Assembly: GCA_017439665.1 (NCBI GenBank)
Contig: JAFSIS010000064.1
Location: 1 to 48,336, forward strand
Direction of reading: 5' to 3'
From: Lachnospiraceae bacterium
GTDB taxonomy: Bacteria > Bacillota > Clostridia > Lachnospirales > Lachnospiraceae
DNA: 48,336 nt
Notes under the pieces: generated by a model
Databases searched by the model: none
What the model saw: the letters and a program-made list of their open reading frames with translations, nothing else
What the model was told of the DNA's origin: nothing
Shown here: piece by piece, positions 16,626-24,000 of the stretch
Layout of the letters: every line of letters begins with the position of its first letter
Numbering within the stretch: position 1 is the first letter of the stretch
Made by a program: the position numbers and the translations under genes

Positions 16626-18144
16626 AACCCTGAATAAATCTGTGGAAGGCTTCCTGCCCTTCCCTGGTCCGTTTATAAACACCGGCATCCTCCAGAACCT
16701 CACTGAATACCTTTCCGATCTCCTCATGGAGTACATTCATAACATTTTCTTCCGTCAAAGGGCCACGGACAGGGAGAAATTCATCTACCCAGTCGGCATG
16801 CTTTTTCAGTACCTCTATGGAACGGATGTCTTCCATTTTTAACAAGGCATCGGCAAGCTGCTCCATCTCCTCCTTTAACCGGGCAGGAAGAACTGCCAGA
16901 CCCATGACTTCGATCAGGCCGATATTTTCCTTCTTAATATGATGCAGTCTGGCATGAGGATGGTAAACACCCAGAGGATGCTCCTTGGTAGTGATGTTAT
17001 TTCTCAGCACAAGGTCGATTTCATAGTTGTCCCCACGCTTTCTGGCAATAGGAGTAATGGTATTATGGGGCTCCCCATCGGTATAGGCAAAAACAAAAGC
17101 TTCCTCGTCCGTATACTCTCTCCATCTATCCAGTATCCGGTCTGCCAGGGCAATGATCCTGTCCGTATCTTTTCCTGTAAGACGAATCACCGACATAGGC
17201 CATTTTACAATACCTGCCTGAACATCCTCAAAACCTTTAACCGTAAATATGCTTTCTACGGGAGCTTTCGCCATGGGAAACTCATAGTTCCCTCCCTGGA
17301 AATGGTCATGGCTTAAAATGGAGCCGCCTACGATCGGCAGATCTGCGTTAGAGCCCACCATATAGTGAGGGAATTGTTTAACAAAATCAAACAGCTTACA
17401 GAAGGTGGCATGCTCAATCTTCATCGGGGTATGCTCACTGTTAAAAACGATACAGTGTTCATTATAATAGACATAGGGAGAATACTGAAAACCCCATCTG
17501 CTTCCCTGGATTTCCACAGGAATGATCCTGTGATTCTGCCTTGCAGGATGATTGATCCTTCCTGCATAGCCTTCATTTTCCATACACAAAAGGCATTTAG
17601 GATAGCCGCTTTGTTTTGCCAGCTTTGCGGCCGCAATAGCCTTGGGATCCTTCTCCGGTTTGGATAAATTGATGGTAATGTCAATATCTCCATATTCCGT
17701 GGCCGTTACCCATTTCTGATCCTTGCACACCCGGTATCTGCGGATATAATCTGTGTCCTGACTAAATTTATAGTAAAAATCCGTGGCCGCTTTGGGGGAT
17801 TCTTCCCGATACAGCTTCCAGAACCGCCTGATCACCTCGCTGGGTCTGGGAAGAAGTATACTCATAATCTTTGTATCAAACAGATCTCTGTGGGTAATGC
17901 TGTCCTCTTTCAGTATTCCCTTTGCAGCAGCATAATCCAGCATATCCCTTAAAATCTCTTCCAGATTTTCTCCCACAGAGGCTGCCTGTTCTTTTTCTCC
18001 GTTTTCGGTTTCAGCATCCTCTCCCGGCTCATCCAGGCCAAACAGCTCCAGAAGACAGTTAATGGTAAAGATTTTATCCTCTTCTTCCAAAAGTCCTTCT
18101 CTTAAACCGTAATCTACCAGTTGTCTGATCCTCTTACCAATCAT
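16609..18144 (-). CDS. galT: galactose-1-phosphate uridylyltransferase, class 2 (Firmicutes type)
   Basis: 511 residues, the long class 2 GalT of Firmicutes (COG4468), exchanging UMP between UDP-glucose and galactose-1-phosphate in the Leloir pathway. Visible regions are KCLLCMENEGYAGR, IVFNSEHTPMKIEHATF, GSILSHDHFQGG (His-Asp-His-Phe-Gln, nucleotidyl-transfer region) and HPHARLHHIKKENIGLIEVMGLAVLP. The ATG at 18144 (MIGKRIRQLVDYG) with ribosome site AGAGGA is chosen over an upstream in-frame start that would overlap galK. It follows galK by 16 bases in an operon. The stop lies inside a palindromic repeat. Confidence 0.96.
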   Translation of the reverse strand: MIGKRIRQLVDYGLREGLLEEEDKIFTINCLLELFGLDEPGEDAETENGEKEQAASVGENLEEILRDMLDYAAAKGILKEDSITHRDLFDTKIMSILLPRPSEVIRRFWKLYREESPKAATDFYYKFSQDTDYIRRYRVCKDQKWVTATEYGDIDITINLSKPEKDPKAIAAAKLAKQSGYPKCLLCMENEGYAGRINHPARQNHRIIPVEIQGSRWGFQYSPYVYYNEHCIVFNSEHTPMKIEHATFCKLFDFVKQFPHYMVGSNADLPIVGGSILSHDHFQGGNYEFPMAKAPVESIFTVKGFEDVQAGIVKWPMSVIRLTGKDTDRIIALADRILDRWREYTDEEAFVFAYTDGEPHNTITPIARKRGDNYEIDLVLRNNITTKEHPLGVYHPHARLHHIKKENIGLIEVMGLAVLPARLKEEMEQLADALLKMEDIRSIEVLKKHADWVDEFLPVRGPLTEENVMNVLHEEIGKVFSEVLEDAGVYKRTREGQEAFHRFIQGLGNTD

Positions 18145-18160
18145 ATTCCCGTCCTCTTTT

Positions 18161-19324
18161 CTACAGCACTCTCGGACCGTCACCCAGCTCTACTACATAG
18201 AAGTCGGCAGCATAGCCGATCTTTGCCCGATAAGCTGCTCCTACTTTTTCAATAAAGGAATCAATTGCCTCATCCTTTACAATACTTACTGTACAACCGC
18301 CAAAGCCGGCACCGGTCATACGGGAACCAATAACTCCCTCTATCTTCCATGCTTCTTCCACCAGAGTATCCAGCTCAATTCCAGTCACTTCATAATCATC
18401 TCTTAAAGAAATATGGGAGGCATTCATCAGTTCTCCGAAAAGCTTAATATTGTTGGCCTGCAGAGCCTCCACCGCCTTGATGGTTCTCTGATTTTCATAT
18501 ACCGCATGCTTCGCTCTTTTCACACGGATATCATCTTTAATGGCAGATTTATTGGCTTCAAACTGCTCCTCAGTGAGCTCACCAAGAGCCTTGATCTCAA
18601 TAACCTTCTGCAGTTCTGAAAGTGCAGTTTCACACTCACTTCTTCTTTCATTGTATTTGGAGTCACCCAGTCCACGCTTCTTATTGCTGCTGGCAATCAC
18701 GATCTTGGCATTTTCCAGTTTGATGGGTGCGTATGTATAGGAAAGATCAGCTGTATCCAGGAAAATCGCATGCCCTTCTTTACCCATGGCAATGGAAAAC
18801 TGATCCATAATTCCACAATTAACCCCATTGAAATTATTTTCGGAGTACTGACCGATCAAAGCAAGATCCTGATTGCTCACTTCAAATCCGAAAAGATCTC
18901 TTAAAATAAAGCCGGTCAATACTTCTACCGAAGCAGATGAGGAAAGTCCGGAGCCATTGGGAATATTTCCATTTAACAAAAGATCCATTCCACTGTCCAT
19001 CTTCATTCCTCTTTCGGCAAAGGCCCACATTACCCCCTTGGGATAGTTGGTCCAGCCGGCTTCTTTGCAAGGCAATAAATCAGTTAAGGAGGATTCGATC
19101 ACACCCATTTTATCGAAATTCATGGAGTAGAATCTTAATCTGTTATCATCCCTCTTTCTTGCCACACCATAGGTTCCTATGGTTAGTGCTGCGGGAAATA
19201 CATGACCACCATTATAATCGGTATGCTCACCGATCATATTCACACGTCCCGGTGCAAAATAGGCTTTTGCTCCTTCAACATCTCCGAATACTTCTGCAAA
19301 TTTCTTCAAAATCACGTCTTTCAT
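18161..19324 (-). CDS. galK: galactokinase
   Basis: 387 residues, GHMP kinase that phosphorylates galactose at C1. The galactose signature GRVNMIGEHTDYNGG is at about 26-40, the ATP motif GSGLSSSASVEV at about 122-134, and the C-terminal GHMP motif MTGAGFGGCTVS at about 334-345. An AAAAGGAGAGGG ribosome site precedes the ATG. It leads a galK-galT operon driven by a promoter at 19442-19470, with a leader of about 115 bases. No galE or mutarotase is in the window. Confidence 0.97.
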   Translation of the reverse strand: MKDVILKKFAEVFGDVEGAKAYFAPGRVNMIGEHTDYNGGHVFPAALTIGTYGVARKRDDNRLRFYSMNFDKMGVIESSLTDLLPCKEAGWTNYPKGVMWAFAERGMKMDSGMDLLLNGNIPNGSGLSSSASVEVLTGFILRDLFGFEVSNQDLALIGQYSENNFNGVNCGIMDQFSIAMGKEGHAIFLDTADLSYTYAPIKLENAKIVIASSNKKRGLGDSKYNERRSECETALSELQKVIEIKALGELTEEQFEANKSAIKDDIRVKRAKHAVYENQRTIKAVEALQANNIKLFGELMNASHISLRDDYEVTGIELDTLVEEAWKIEGVIGSRMTGAGFGGCTVSIVKDEAIDSFIEKVGAAYRAKIGYAADFYVVELGDGPRVL

Positions 19325-19441
19325 TGCCCTCTCCTTTTCTTTTTTATTTTGTCACTATTCATAGCCATACAAATGGGGTTCTGAATAGTTATGAAAACTT
19401 TCTTCCGTCCATCCTATCTTTGTGAAAAAATCCTCATACTT

Positions 19442-19470
19442 ACTATAAAATATTCAAAATGAGGTGTCAA
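19442..19470 (-). promoter_or_regulatory. sigma-A promoter of galK-galT
   Basis: Minus strand: TTGACA (19465-19470), 17-base spacer, TATAGT (19442-19447). The -35 sits one base from the terminator of the upstream Rpn gene. The leader carries an inverted repeat ACTATTCA/TGAATAGT (19354-19361 and 19382-19389). Confidence 0.75.
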
Positions 19471-19471
19471 T

Positions 19472-19499
19472 AAAAGGATAGCCCGAAAGCTATCCTTTT
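19472..19499 (-). terminator. Rho-independent terminator of the Rpn-family gene
   Basis: Perfect 11-bp stem AAAAGGATAGC with GCTATCCTTTT and a 6-base loop, starting 8 bases after the stop codon; on the minus strand it runs into a T-rich end. Confidence 0.85.
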
Positions 19500-19506
19500 G
19501 TCGTCT

Positions 19507-20619
19507 CTATTTCTTTTCGTAATATTTTTCTACCTGTTCTCTGGTACAATCAGCATATATCCTATTTGAAACTACTGCCTGATAAACCTCCTCAAAGCCC
19601 GGGAATAGTGAAGAAAGCGAAGTAACCAGAACTTTAAGACCTTCTTCATAGGCTTCCTCCTTTTCCTTCTCTGCCTCGTCTTTCATCTTATTGGCCTCGT
19701 CTCTTATCTTATTGGCTTCATCTTTCATCTTACTGGCTTCGTCTTTTATCTTATTGGCTTCGTCTTTTATCTTATTGGCTTCGTCTTTTATCTTATTGGC
19801 TTCGTCTTTCAATTCTTTTACTTTTTTTTGGGCTTTTTCCATCTCCTCTCTGAACTCCTTACGTTCTAACTCCTGAACCTCCAGCCAGTCCTCAAAGGTA
19901 AATTCCAATATGCTTAACGCCACCACCTCTGCTCTGTTCGCAATCAGGAAATCCCTTAATACCCCCTCTACGATACACTCATCCACAGCCTTATCTATGG
20001 CCTTGTTTAATTCTTTCATCCTCGTCATATTTTCCCGTACCTTCTCCACAAAAATACAATAGTGCCTTAAGCTTTCACAGCTCTCCTTCAGCTCATCATT
20101 ATAGCCCTCATTGATATTCAGTACCTCTACCTTAAGCTCCAGCATAGGATCTTCTTCCTCATAAATATATAGATCCGACAACTTTAAGATCTGCCTCTCC
20201 GGCTGCTTCTGTTGACCATTATAAAAAACGATAAACCGGGGATTCGGTATTTTCACTGCACGGCTTCGATACACAACAGCCGTATCTACCATCTTACCGT
20301 ATTCACGTGCCACATAATACAGATTCCTAAGTGGCATATTGGGATTCCAGGTCGACTGATGCTCATACATATGCAGCCTGCAGTCTAATAAAAATGCCTT
20401 ATCATTTTTCATGCCTATGTAGACTGCATCCGTTAAGGTCACAATCTCCAAACCATCAGGATCTGTGTACTGGCTGTGATTCATCCCATTATAAAGACTC
20501 AGCAGAGCTTTCTTATCTTCATAAAGCAGAGAAAAAACCGTACTCTTATATTCCCGGTTAGCAGTTGCGCAGGCTGGATCCCTTGCCGGAACTCCGATTT
20601 CATTGATTTGATCTTTCAT
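19507..20619 (-). CDS. Rpn-family recombination-promoting nuclease/putative transposase (PD-(D/E)XK)
   Basis: 370 residues. An N-terminal PD-(D/E)XK nuclease domain (about 20-220) shows Asp64 in LTDAVYIG and the FLLDCRLHMYEHQS strand with Glu86 and Gln88, the pattern of COG5464/Rpn proteins. Homologues in E. coli are DNA endonucleases that raise recombination. A long helix (about 245-325) contains eight near-identical heptads (KDEANKI type), encoded by a 21-bp DNA tandem repeat. A 40-residue C-terminal domain ends it. It is monocistronic, with an AGGAGG ribosome site and its own terminator. The C-terminal part of another family member is at 48058. Confidence 0.88.
   Translation of the reverse strand: MKDQINEIGVPARDPACATANREYKSTVFSLLYEDKKALLSLYNGMNHSQYTDPDGLEIVTLTDAVYIGMKNDKAFLLDCRLHMYEHQSTWNPNMPLRNLYYVAREYGKMVDTAVVYRSRAVKIPNPRFIVFYNGQQKQPERQILKLSDLYIYEEEDPMLELKVEVLNINEGYNDELKESCESLRHYCIFVEKVRENMTRMKELNKAIDKAVDECIVEGVLRDFLIANRAEVVALSILEFTFEDWLEVQELERKEFREEMEKAQKKVKELKDEANKIKDEANKIKDEANKIKDEASKMKDEANKIRDEANKMKDEAEKEKEEAYEEGLKVLVTSLSSLFPGFEEVYQAVVSNRIYADCTREQVEKYYEKK
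19642..19809 (-). repeat. 21-bp tandem repeat, about 8 units, coding for a heptad coiled coil
   Basis: Within the Rpn-family gene. The central units are identical or differ by single bases. Each unit encodes seven residues such as KDEANKI, so gain or loss of units keeps the frame and only changes the length of the helix. Confidence 0.9.
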
Positions 20620-21142
20620 GTGTACCTCCTGACCGGCAGAAGATCCACTGGCATGACAGCTTATTTTCTTAAATTCTTTCTTCTGTAGATTACGCTCATC
20701 TGTGCAATCTCTGCTATCCTCCAGAAAATCTTCCGCCTAAATAGAATTGATTGGTTTCGCATAAGATTTTCTAAAGAAATGAATGAAGACGGCTTAAGCC
20801 GTAAGATTAGAACGTCATATGCTTAACGTAATAATAACACATAAGTATCGAAGTTGTAAATAGTGAATTATCTGTTTTTAATATATCAACTATATTCCCT
20901 GTTTATGGCATAAAATTAAGCTGATATATTTACTGAGCTTTTCAAGATTCATTTTTATTTCCTCCGATCAATTACAACATTTTAAAAATCAATGAAGAGA
21001 TTTTAATATTCTCTTAAGCTTGTTGCGTCAAAATATTACTTATGTATAATAAACTTAAATTTACAGCTATAACAAGATATCCGGTAAAAAATAAATCATA
21101 AGATCCAATGGTTCAGAGGAAAAGCCTCGGAAGGGAGGACTA
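20620..21142. other. AT-rich 523-base intergenic region without a gene
   Basis: Divergent gap between the Rpn gene and the ferritin-like gene. It holds a perfect 14-bp palindrome ACGGCTTAAGCCGT (20789-20802) and a promoter for the ferritin-like gene. I found no convincing small gene or RNA in the rest. Confidence 0.6.
21023..21050 (+). promoter_or_regulatory. promoter of the ferritin-like gene
   Basis: TTGCGT (21023-21028), 16-base spacer and a perfect TATAAT (21045-21050). The transcript leader would be about 85 bases and contains a small GAGG-AAAA-CCTC-type hairpin before the AGGGAGG ribosome site. Confidence 0.6.
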
Positions 21143-21889
21143 ATGTACGACATCAGAAACTCAAGATTTGTTCAATATGATTATGATCAATGGATCAAAC
21201 ATTTCCTGAAAAATGACAGACATCGCCTGCAGATGGATTTTTCTGAAGAAAAAGAATTGAGTACAGAGGAGAAAAAACTGATCTTTAAGTCTATTGCGGC
21301 CTTCCAAAAGGGTGAAGGAAGTGAAGGAAGCTATCTTCTTTCAGCCTCAAATACCTTTGCAAAAATCTTTGATCAGAGTAACTATCCCCATGCTATGGAA
21401 TTATTTATCAGAGAAGAAAACTGGCATTCAGCCTACCTTGCCAGATATATGCAGTTTCATCAGGTAGAAAAACAGCAGAAGAATTTTCTGGATGGTGTTT
21501 TCAGAAAACTGAGACAATTGGGGGGAATTCGTTCGGAAGTGGTGGTTTTGGTTACTGCTGAAATTATTGCCCTGTCTTATTATACTGCCCTGGCAAATGC
21601 TGCCTCTTCTCCGCTATTGAAAAAAATTTGCGGACAAATACTGAAAGATGAATTGCCCCATATTGCTTTTCAGTCTTACACATTAAGCTATATGAAAAAT
21701 ACCCTCCTCCACAGGCTGGCAAGAATTCTGTTGATGGAAATAACTACTGTTGCAGTATGGATAGCATATAAGGATTTATTTACAGCCGGCGACTATTCCT
21801 TCAGAAAACTGATGAATGAAAATTTGGGATATCTGAAGCAGTCAATCCAAATAGCTTCAGGAAAAACTTCTTTTTCTTTGAGAGTGTGA
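21143..21889 (+). CDS. ferritin-like di-iron protein of unknown substrate
   Basis: 248 residues, nearly all helical. A four-helix-bundle di-iron ligand set is visible: Glu61 (or Glu58), Glu92-x-x-His95 in EENWHSAYLARYM, Glu140 in VTAEIIALSYY, and Glu170-x-x-His173 in KDELPHIAF. A hydrophobic helix lies at about 190-209. I do not recognise a named family; rubrerythrin is unlikely because no rubredoxin cysteines follow, and an oxygenase or iron/oxygen-stress role is possible. It stands alone with its own promoter and strong ribosome site. The last codons and TGA stop lie in a repeat derived from a tRNA-Gly end, so the native C-terminus may have been altered. Confidence 0.78.
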   Translation: MYDIRNSRFVQYDYDQWIKHFLKNDRHRLQMDFSEEKELSTEEKKLIFKSIAAFQKGEGSEGSYLLSASNTFAKIFDQSNYPHAMELFIREENWHSAYLARYMQFHQVEKQQKNFLDGVFRKLRQLGGIRSEVVVLVTAEIIALSYYTALANAASSPLLKKICGQILKDELPHIAFQSYTLSYMKNTLLHRLARILLMEITTVAVWIAYKDLFTAGDYSFRKLMNENLGYLKQSIQIASGKTSFSLRV

Positions 21890-22160
21890 GACGGCGCACG
21901 AGGTCCGGTGGACCTCGGTTCTGCGCGGACCGGAGTGAAACGGAGAAGATCGAACTTCGAGCCCAGGATTGGGCTCGAAAAAAGAAAACCGATACCTTTT
22001 CGGTATCGGTTTCTTTTTTTTGAGAGCGCGAGACGGCGCACGAGGTCCGGTGGACCTCGGTTCTGCGCGGACCGGAGTGAAACGGAGAAGATCGAACTTC
22101 GAGCCCAGGATTGGGCTTGAAAAATGAAAACCGATACCTTTTCGGTAGCGGTTTCTTTTT
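21879..22160. repeat. two tandem ~140-bp structured units carrying tRNA-Gly 3'-end sequence
   Basis: Unit 1 is 21879-22020 and unit 2 is 22021-22160, nearly identical. Each begins with about 16 bases matching the 3' end of the adjacent tRNA-Gly gene (GAGCGCGAGACGG; unit 1 differs at two positions), then contains an 8-bp hairpin CGAGGTCC/GGACCTCG within a GCGCA/TGCGC stem, a 10-bp hairpin TTCGAGCCCA/TGGGCTCGAA, and a terminator-like stem followed by T-runs. GC-rich and unlike its neighbours. Long minus-strand frames here are artefacts of the duplication. Confidence 0.85.
22128..22154 (-). terminator. terminator downstream of the tRNA operon
   Basis: AAACCGATACC pairs with GGTAGCGGTTT (one mismatch) around a 5-base loop. 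T-runs on both strands make it usable in both directions; the copy in unit 1 has an uninterrupted 11-bp stem. Confidence 0.7.
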
Positions 22161-22164
22161 TGAG

Positions 22165-22236
22165 AGCGCGAGACGGGGATCGAACCCGCGACCCCAACCT
22201 TGGCAAGGTTGTGCTCCACCGCTGAGCCACTCGCGC
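22165..22236 (-). tRNA. tRNA-Gly (anticodon GCC)
   Basis: Acceptor stem GCGCGAG/CTCGCGC, D-arm GGCTCAGCGGTGGAGC, anticodon loop CTTGCCAAG, T-arm with GGTTCGATCC. No CCA is encoded. Last of three tRNAs in a minus-strand operon. Confidence 0.97.
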
Positions 22237-22327
22237 ATATTTGTTTGTTGTCCGCATCGGACTTGATTAGTATATCAAAGGAGTTTTCCTTTGTCAACTA
22301 CTTTTTTCATCCGTTTCACAGATCACA

Positions 22328-22482
22328 GGGTATATCCCCCACTTTGCGACTTCGTCGCTTGTCTACTTCGCAAGACGCTGGGTGCATCCCCCGCTTTCAC
22401 AGCTTCGCTGTGAACTTGCTTCGCAATAGCTGGGTATCATCCCCCACTTTGCGATTTCATCGCTTGTCTACTTCGTAGACCA
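22328..22482. repeat. three 52-bp tandem repeats rich in small TTCG-loop hairpins
   Basis: Units start at 22328, 22380 and 22432 with an exact 52-base period. Each opens GGGT(A/G)..CATCCCCC(A/G)CTTT and carries two short stems closed by TTCG or TTCA loops (for example CACAG-CTTCG-CTGTG, GTCTA-CTTCG-TAGAC). They separate the two tRNA-Gly genes and would be transcribed with them. Confidence 0.8.
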
Positions 22483-22502
22483 AAATGCACAAGTGCATTT
22501 TG
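22481..22502. promoter_or_regulatory. perfect 10-bp hairpin 3' of tRNA-Gly (TCC)
   Basis: CAAAATGCAC and GTGCATTTTG pair around a 2-base loop, two bases beyond the tRNA 3' end. It lacks a T-run, so it may be a processing stem in the precursor. Confidence 0.55.
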
Positions 22503-22504
22503 AA

Positions 22505-22575
22505 AGCGGGTGATGGGAATCGAACCCACGTATCTAGCTTGGAAGGCTAGTGTTCTACCATTGAACTACACCCGC
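22505..22575 (-). tRNA. tRNA-Gly (anticodon TCC)
   Basis: Acceptor stem GCGGGTG/CACCCGC, anticodon loop with TTCCA, T-arm GTGGGTTCGATTCCCAT. 71 bases without CCA. Middle gene of the tRNA operon. Confidence 0.97.
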
Positions 22576-22590
22576 AAAGTCATATATAAG

Positions 22591-22665
22591 TCGGGGTGAC
22601 AGGATTCGAACCTGCGACCTCCTGGTCCCAAACCAGGCGCTCTAGCCAAGCTGAGCCACACCCCG
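22591..22665 (-). tRNA. tRNA-Pro (anticodon TGG)
   Basis: Acceptor stem CGGGGTG/CACCCCG, anticodon loop TTTGGGA, T-arm CAGGTTCGAATCCTG. First gene of the operon Pro-Gly-Gly. Confidence 0.97.
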
Positions 22666-22706
22666 GTTGCCTGTCTTTACCGCAACTTTTCTGTAACGCA
22701 AGTCAT

Positions 22707-22735
22707 AGTATATAATAGATTTCCATGACTGTCAA
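22707..22735 (-). promoter_or_regulatory. strong sigma-A promoter of the tRNA operon
   Basis: Minus strand: consensus TTGACA (22730-22735), 17-base spacer, TATACT (22707-22712), about 40 bases before tRNA-Pro. Confidence 0.85.
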
Positions 22736-22763
22736 CAACTTTTTTTCATTAAAATACAGACTA

Positions 22764-23243
22764 TTACAGATAGATGATCTGAACCCGGGGTTCCCCCTCC
22801 GCTTTGATCTCCATCAACGCATAGGAATGTCTTCTTCCCTCCTGGCGAGGGTAGGTGAGACTTCCCGGATTGATCACAAGCACGCCCTTTTCCTTTACCA
22901 GCACAGGTCGATGAGTATGTCCGTACATCACCATATCCATCCCTCTGGATCTGGCTTCATCTGCCAGTCTCTCATAGCCCATATTCACCCCATACTGATG
23001 TCCATGCACCACCATTGCTTTATATTTTCCCAGCTGCACTTCCTTCTCTCTGGGCAGGTCACAAAAATAATCATTGTTTCCCTGAACGATTTCCACCGGA
23101 CAGCCAGCGGCCTCTGAGATCACATATTCTCCACCTTCCACATCTCCACAGTGGATCACCAGATCAAGTGGCTGATTTTTTCTCACCGCTTCCAGATAAT
23201 TCTCATGTTTTCTATGGGTATCACTTACAATCAACACTCTCAT
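22764..23243 (-). CDS. YfcE/MJ0936-family metallophosphoesterase
   Basis: 159 residues of the calcineurin-like phosphoesterase fold. The metal ligands appear in order: SDTH (7-10), CGDVEGG (about 32-38), GNND (about 55-58), HGHQ (about 80-83) and YGHTH (about 107-111). Homologues hydrolyse phosphodiesters in vitro; the natural substrate is unknown. It overlaps the end of rdgB by 4 bases, so the two are translationally coupled, and lies just before the tRNA promoter. Confidence 0.92.
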   Translation of the reverse strand: MRVLIVSDTHRKHENYLEAVRKNQPLDLVIHCGDVEGGEYVISEAAGCPVEIVQGNNDYFCDLPREKEVQLGKYKAMVVHGHQYGVNMGYERLADEARSRGMDMVMYGHTHRPVLVKEKGVLVINPGSLTYPRQEGRRHSYALMEIKAEGEPRVQIIYL

Positions 23244-23848
23244 CTTTCACTCAGCCTCTTTTCCAATACCTGCTTCATCTTTCTTAAGGCTTTCCCACGA
23301 TGGCTGGCCTCGTTCTTTAACTCCATGGAAAGTTCTGCAGTGGAGAGGCCATATTCAGGCAGATAAAAGATGGGATCGTAACCAAAACCGTTTTCTCCCT
23401 TTGCCTCATAGCCGATGATTCCTTCCATTGCTGCACTCACCGTCTCCACACTTCCATCGGGAAAAGCCGCAGCAATAGCGCAGACGAAACGAGCAGTTCT
23501 TTTTTCTTCGGGAACTCCCTCCAGCCGCTCCAGCAGATTCTGATTCTTAACTGTGTAGGAAGTATCCTCACCCATATACCGGGCAGAATACACTCCGGGT
23601 TCTTTATTTAAATAGTCGATTTCCAGTCCGGAATCATCCGCCAGAACAATTTCCCCGCAGACTGCAGCGATTGCCTTTGCTTTGATTCTGGCGTTTTCCT
23701 CAAAAGTGGCTCCGTCCTCCACTACATCCACATGAATACCCGCTTCCTTCATGGACAGCACTTCCATTCCCGTGTCCGCCAGAATAGCACGGATTTCCCG
23801 CATTTTTCCTTCATTTCCGGTGGCAAAAATAATTCTCCTGTCAGCCAT
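23240..23848 (-). CDS. rdgB: XTP/dITP diphosphatase (RdgB/HAM1 family)
   Basis: 202 residues, typical length. It removes non-canonical purine triphosphates (XTP, dITP, ITP) from the nucleotide pool. Motifs: FATGNEGKMREI (9-20), VLADDSGLEIDYL (about 70-82), PGVYSARYMGE (about 87-97), GFGYDPIFYLPEYG (about 153-166) and SHRGKALRKM near the end. It is coupled with the downstream phosphoesterase gene. The 152-base gap before it holds no gene I can support. Confidence 0.96.
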   Translation of the reverse strand: MADRRIIFATGNEGKMREIRAILADTGMEVLSMKEAGIHVDVVEDGATFEENARIKAKAIAAVCGEIVLADDSGLEIDYLNKEPGVYSARYMGEDTSYTVKNQNLLERLEGVPEEKRTARFVCAIAAAFPDGSVETVSAAMEGIIGYEAKGENGFGYDPIFYLPEYGLSTAELSMELKNEASHRGKALRKMKQVLEKRLSER

Positions 23849-24000
23849 TTTTTTGGCTCCTTTCCTTCAATCCTGCCTTTTTGCTGTGTCAGCCTTCCTT
23901 TTGACCTGTATTCTATCCGATGGCGGCTCTCATCAAGCTGACTTCTATCCGATGCCACAGGCTTCCTAACCTTGACTCCAATCTATTGTCATTGTTTTCC

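Noticed and set aside
19642..19809. Possible CRISPR-like direct repeats
   Set aside because: The units are contiguous without spacers and code for a heptad coiled coil in frame.
21793..22297. Three overlapping minus-strand frames of about 150 codons
   Set aside because: They arise from the tandem 140-bp units and the tRNA-Gly gene; the translations are the same repeat in three frames and no start has a ribosome site.
22328..22482. Possible CRISPR array of 52-bp repeats
   Set aside because: There are no unique spacers, only three units, and no cas genes.
23849..24000. Direct repeat TCTATCCGATG(G/C)C as an element
   Set aside because: Only two short copies 40 bases apart; too little to support a feature.
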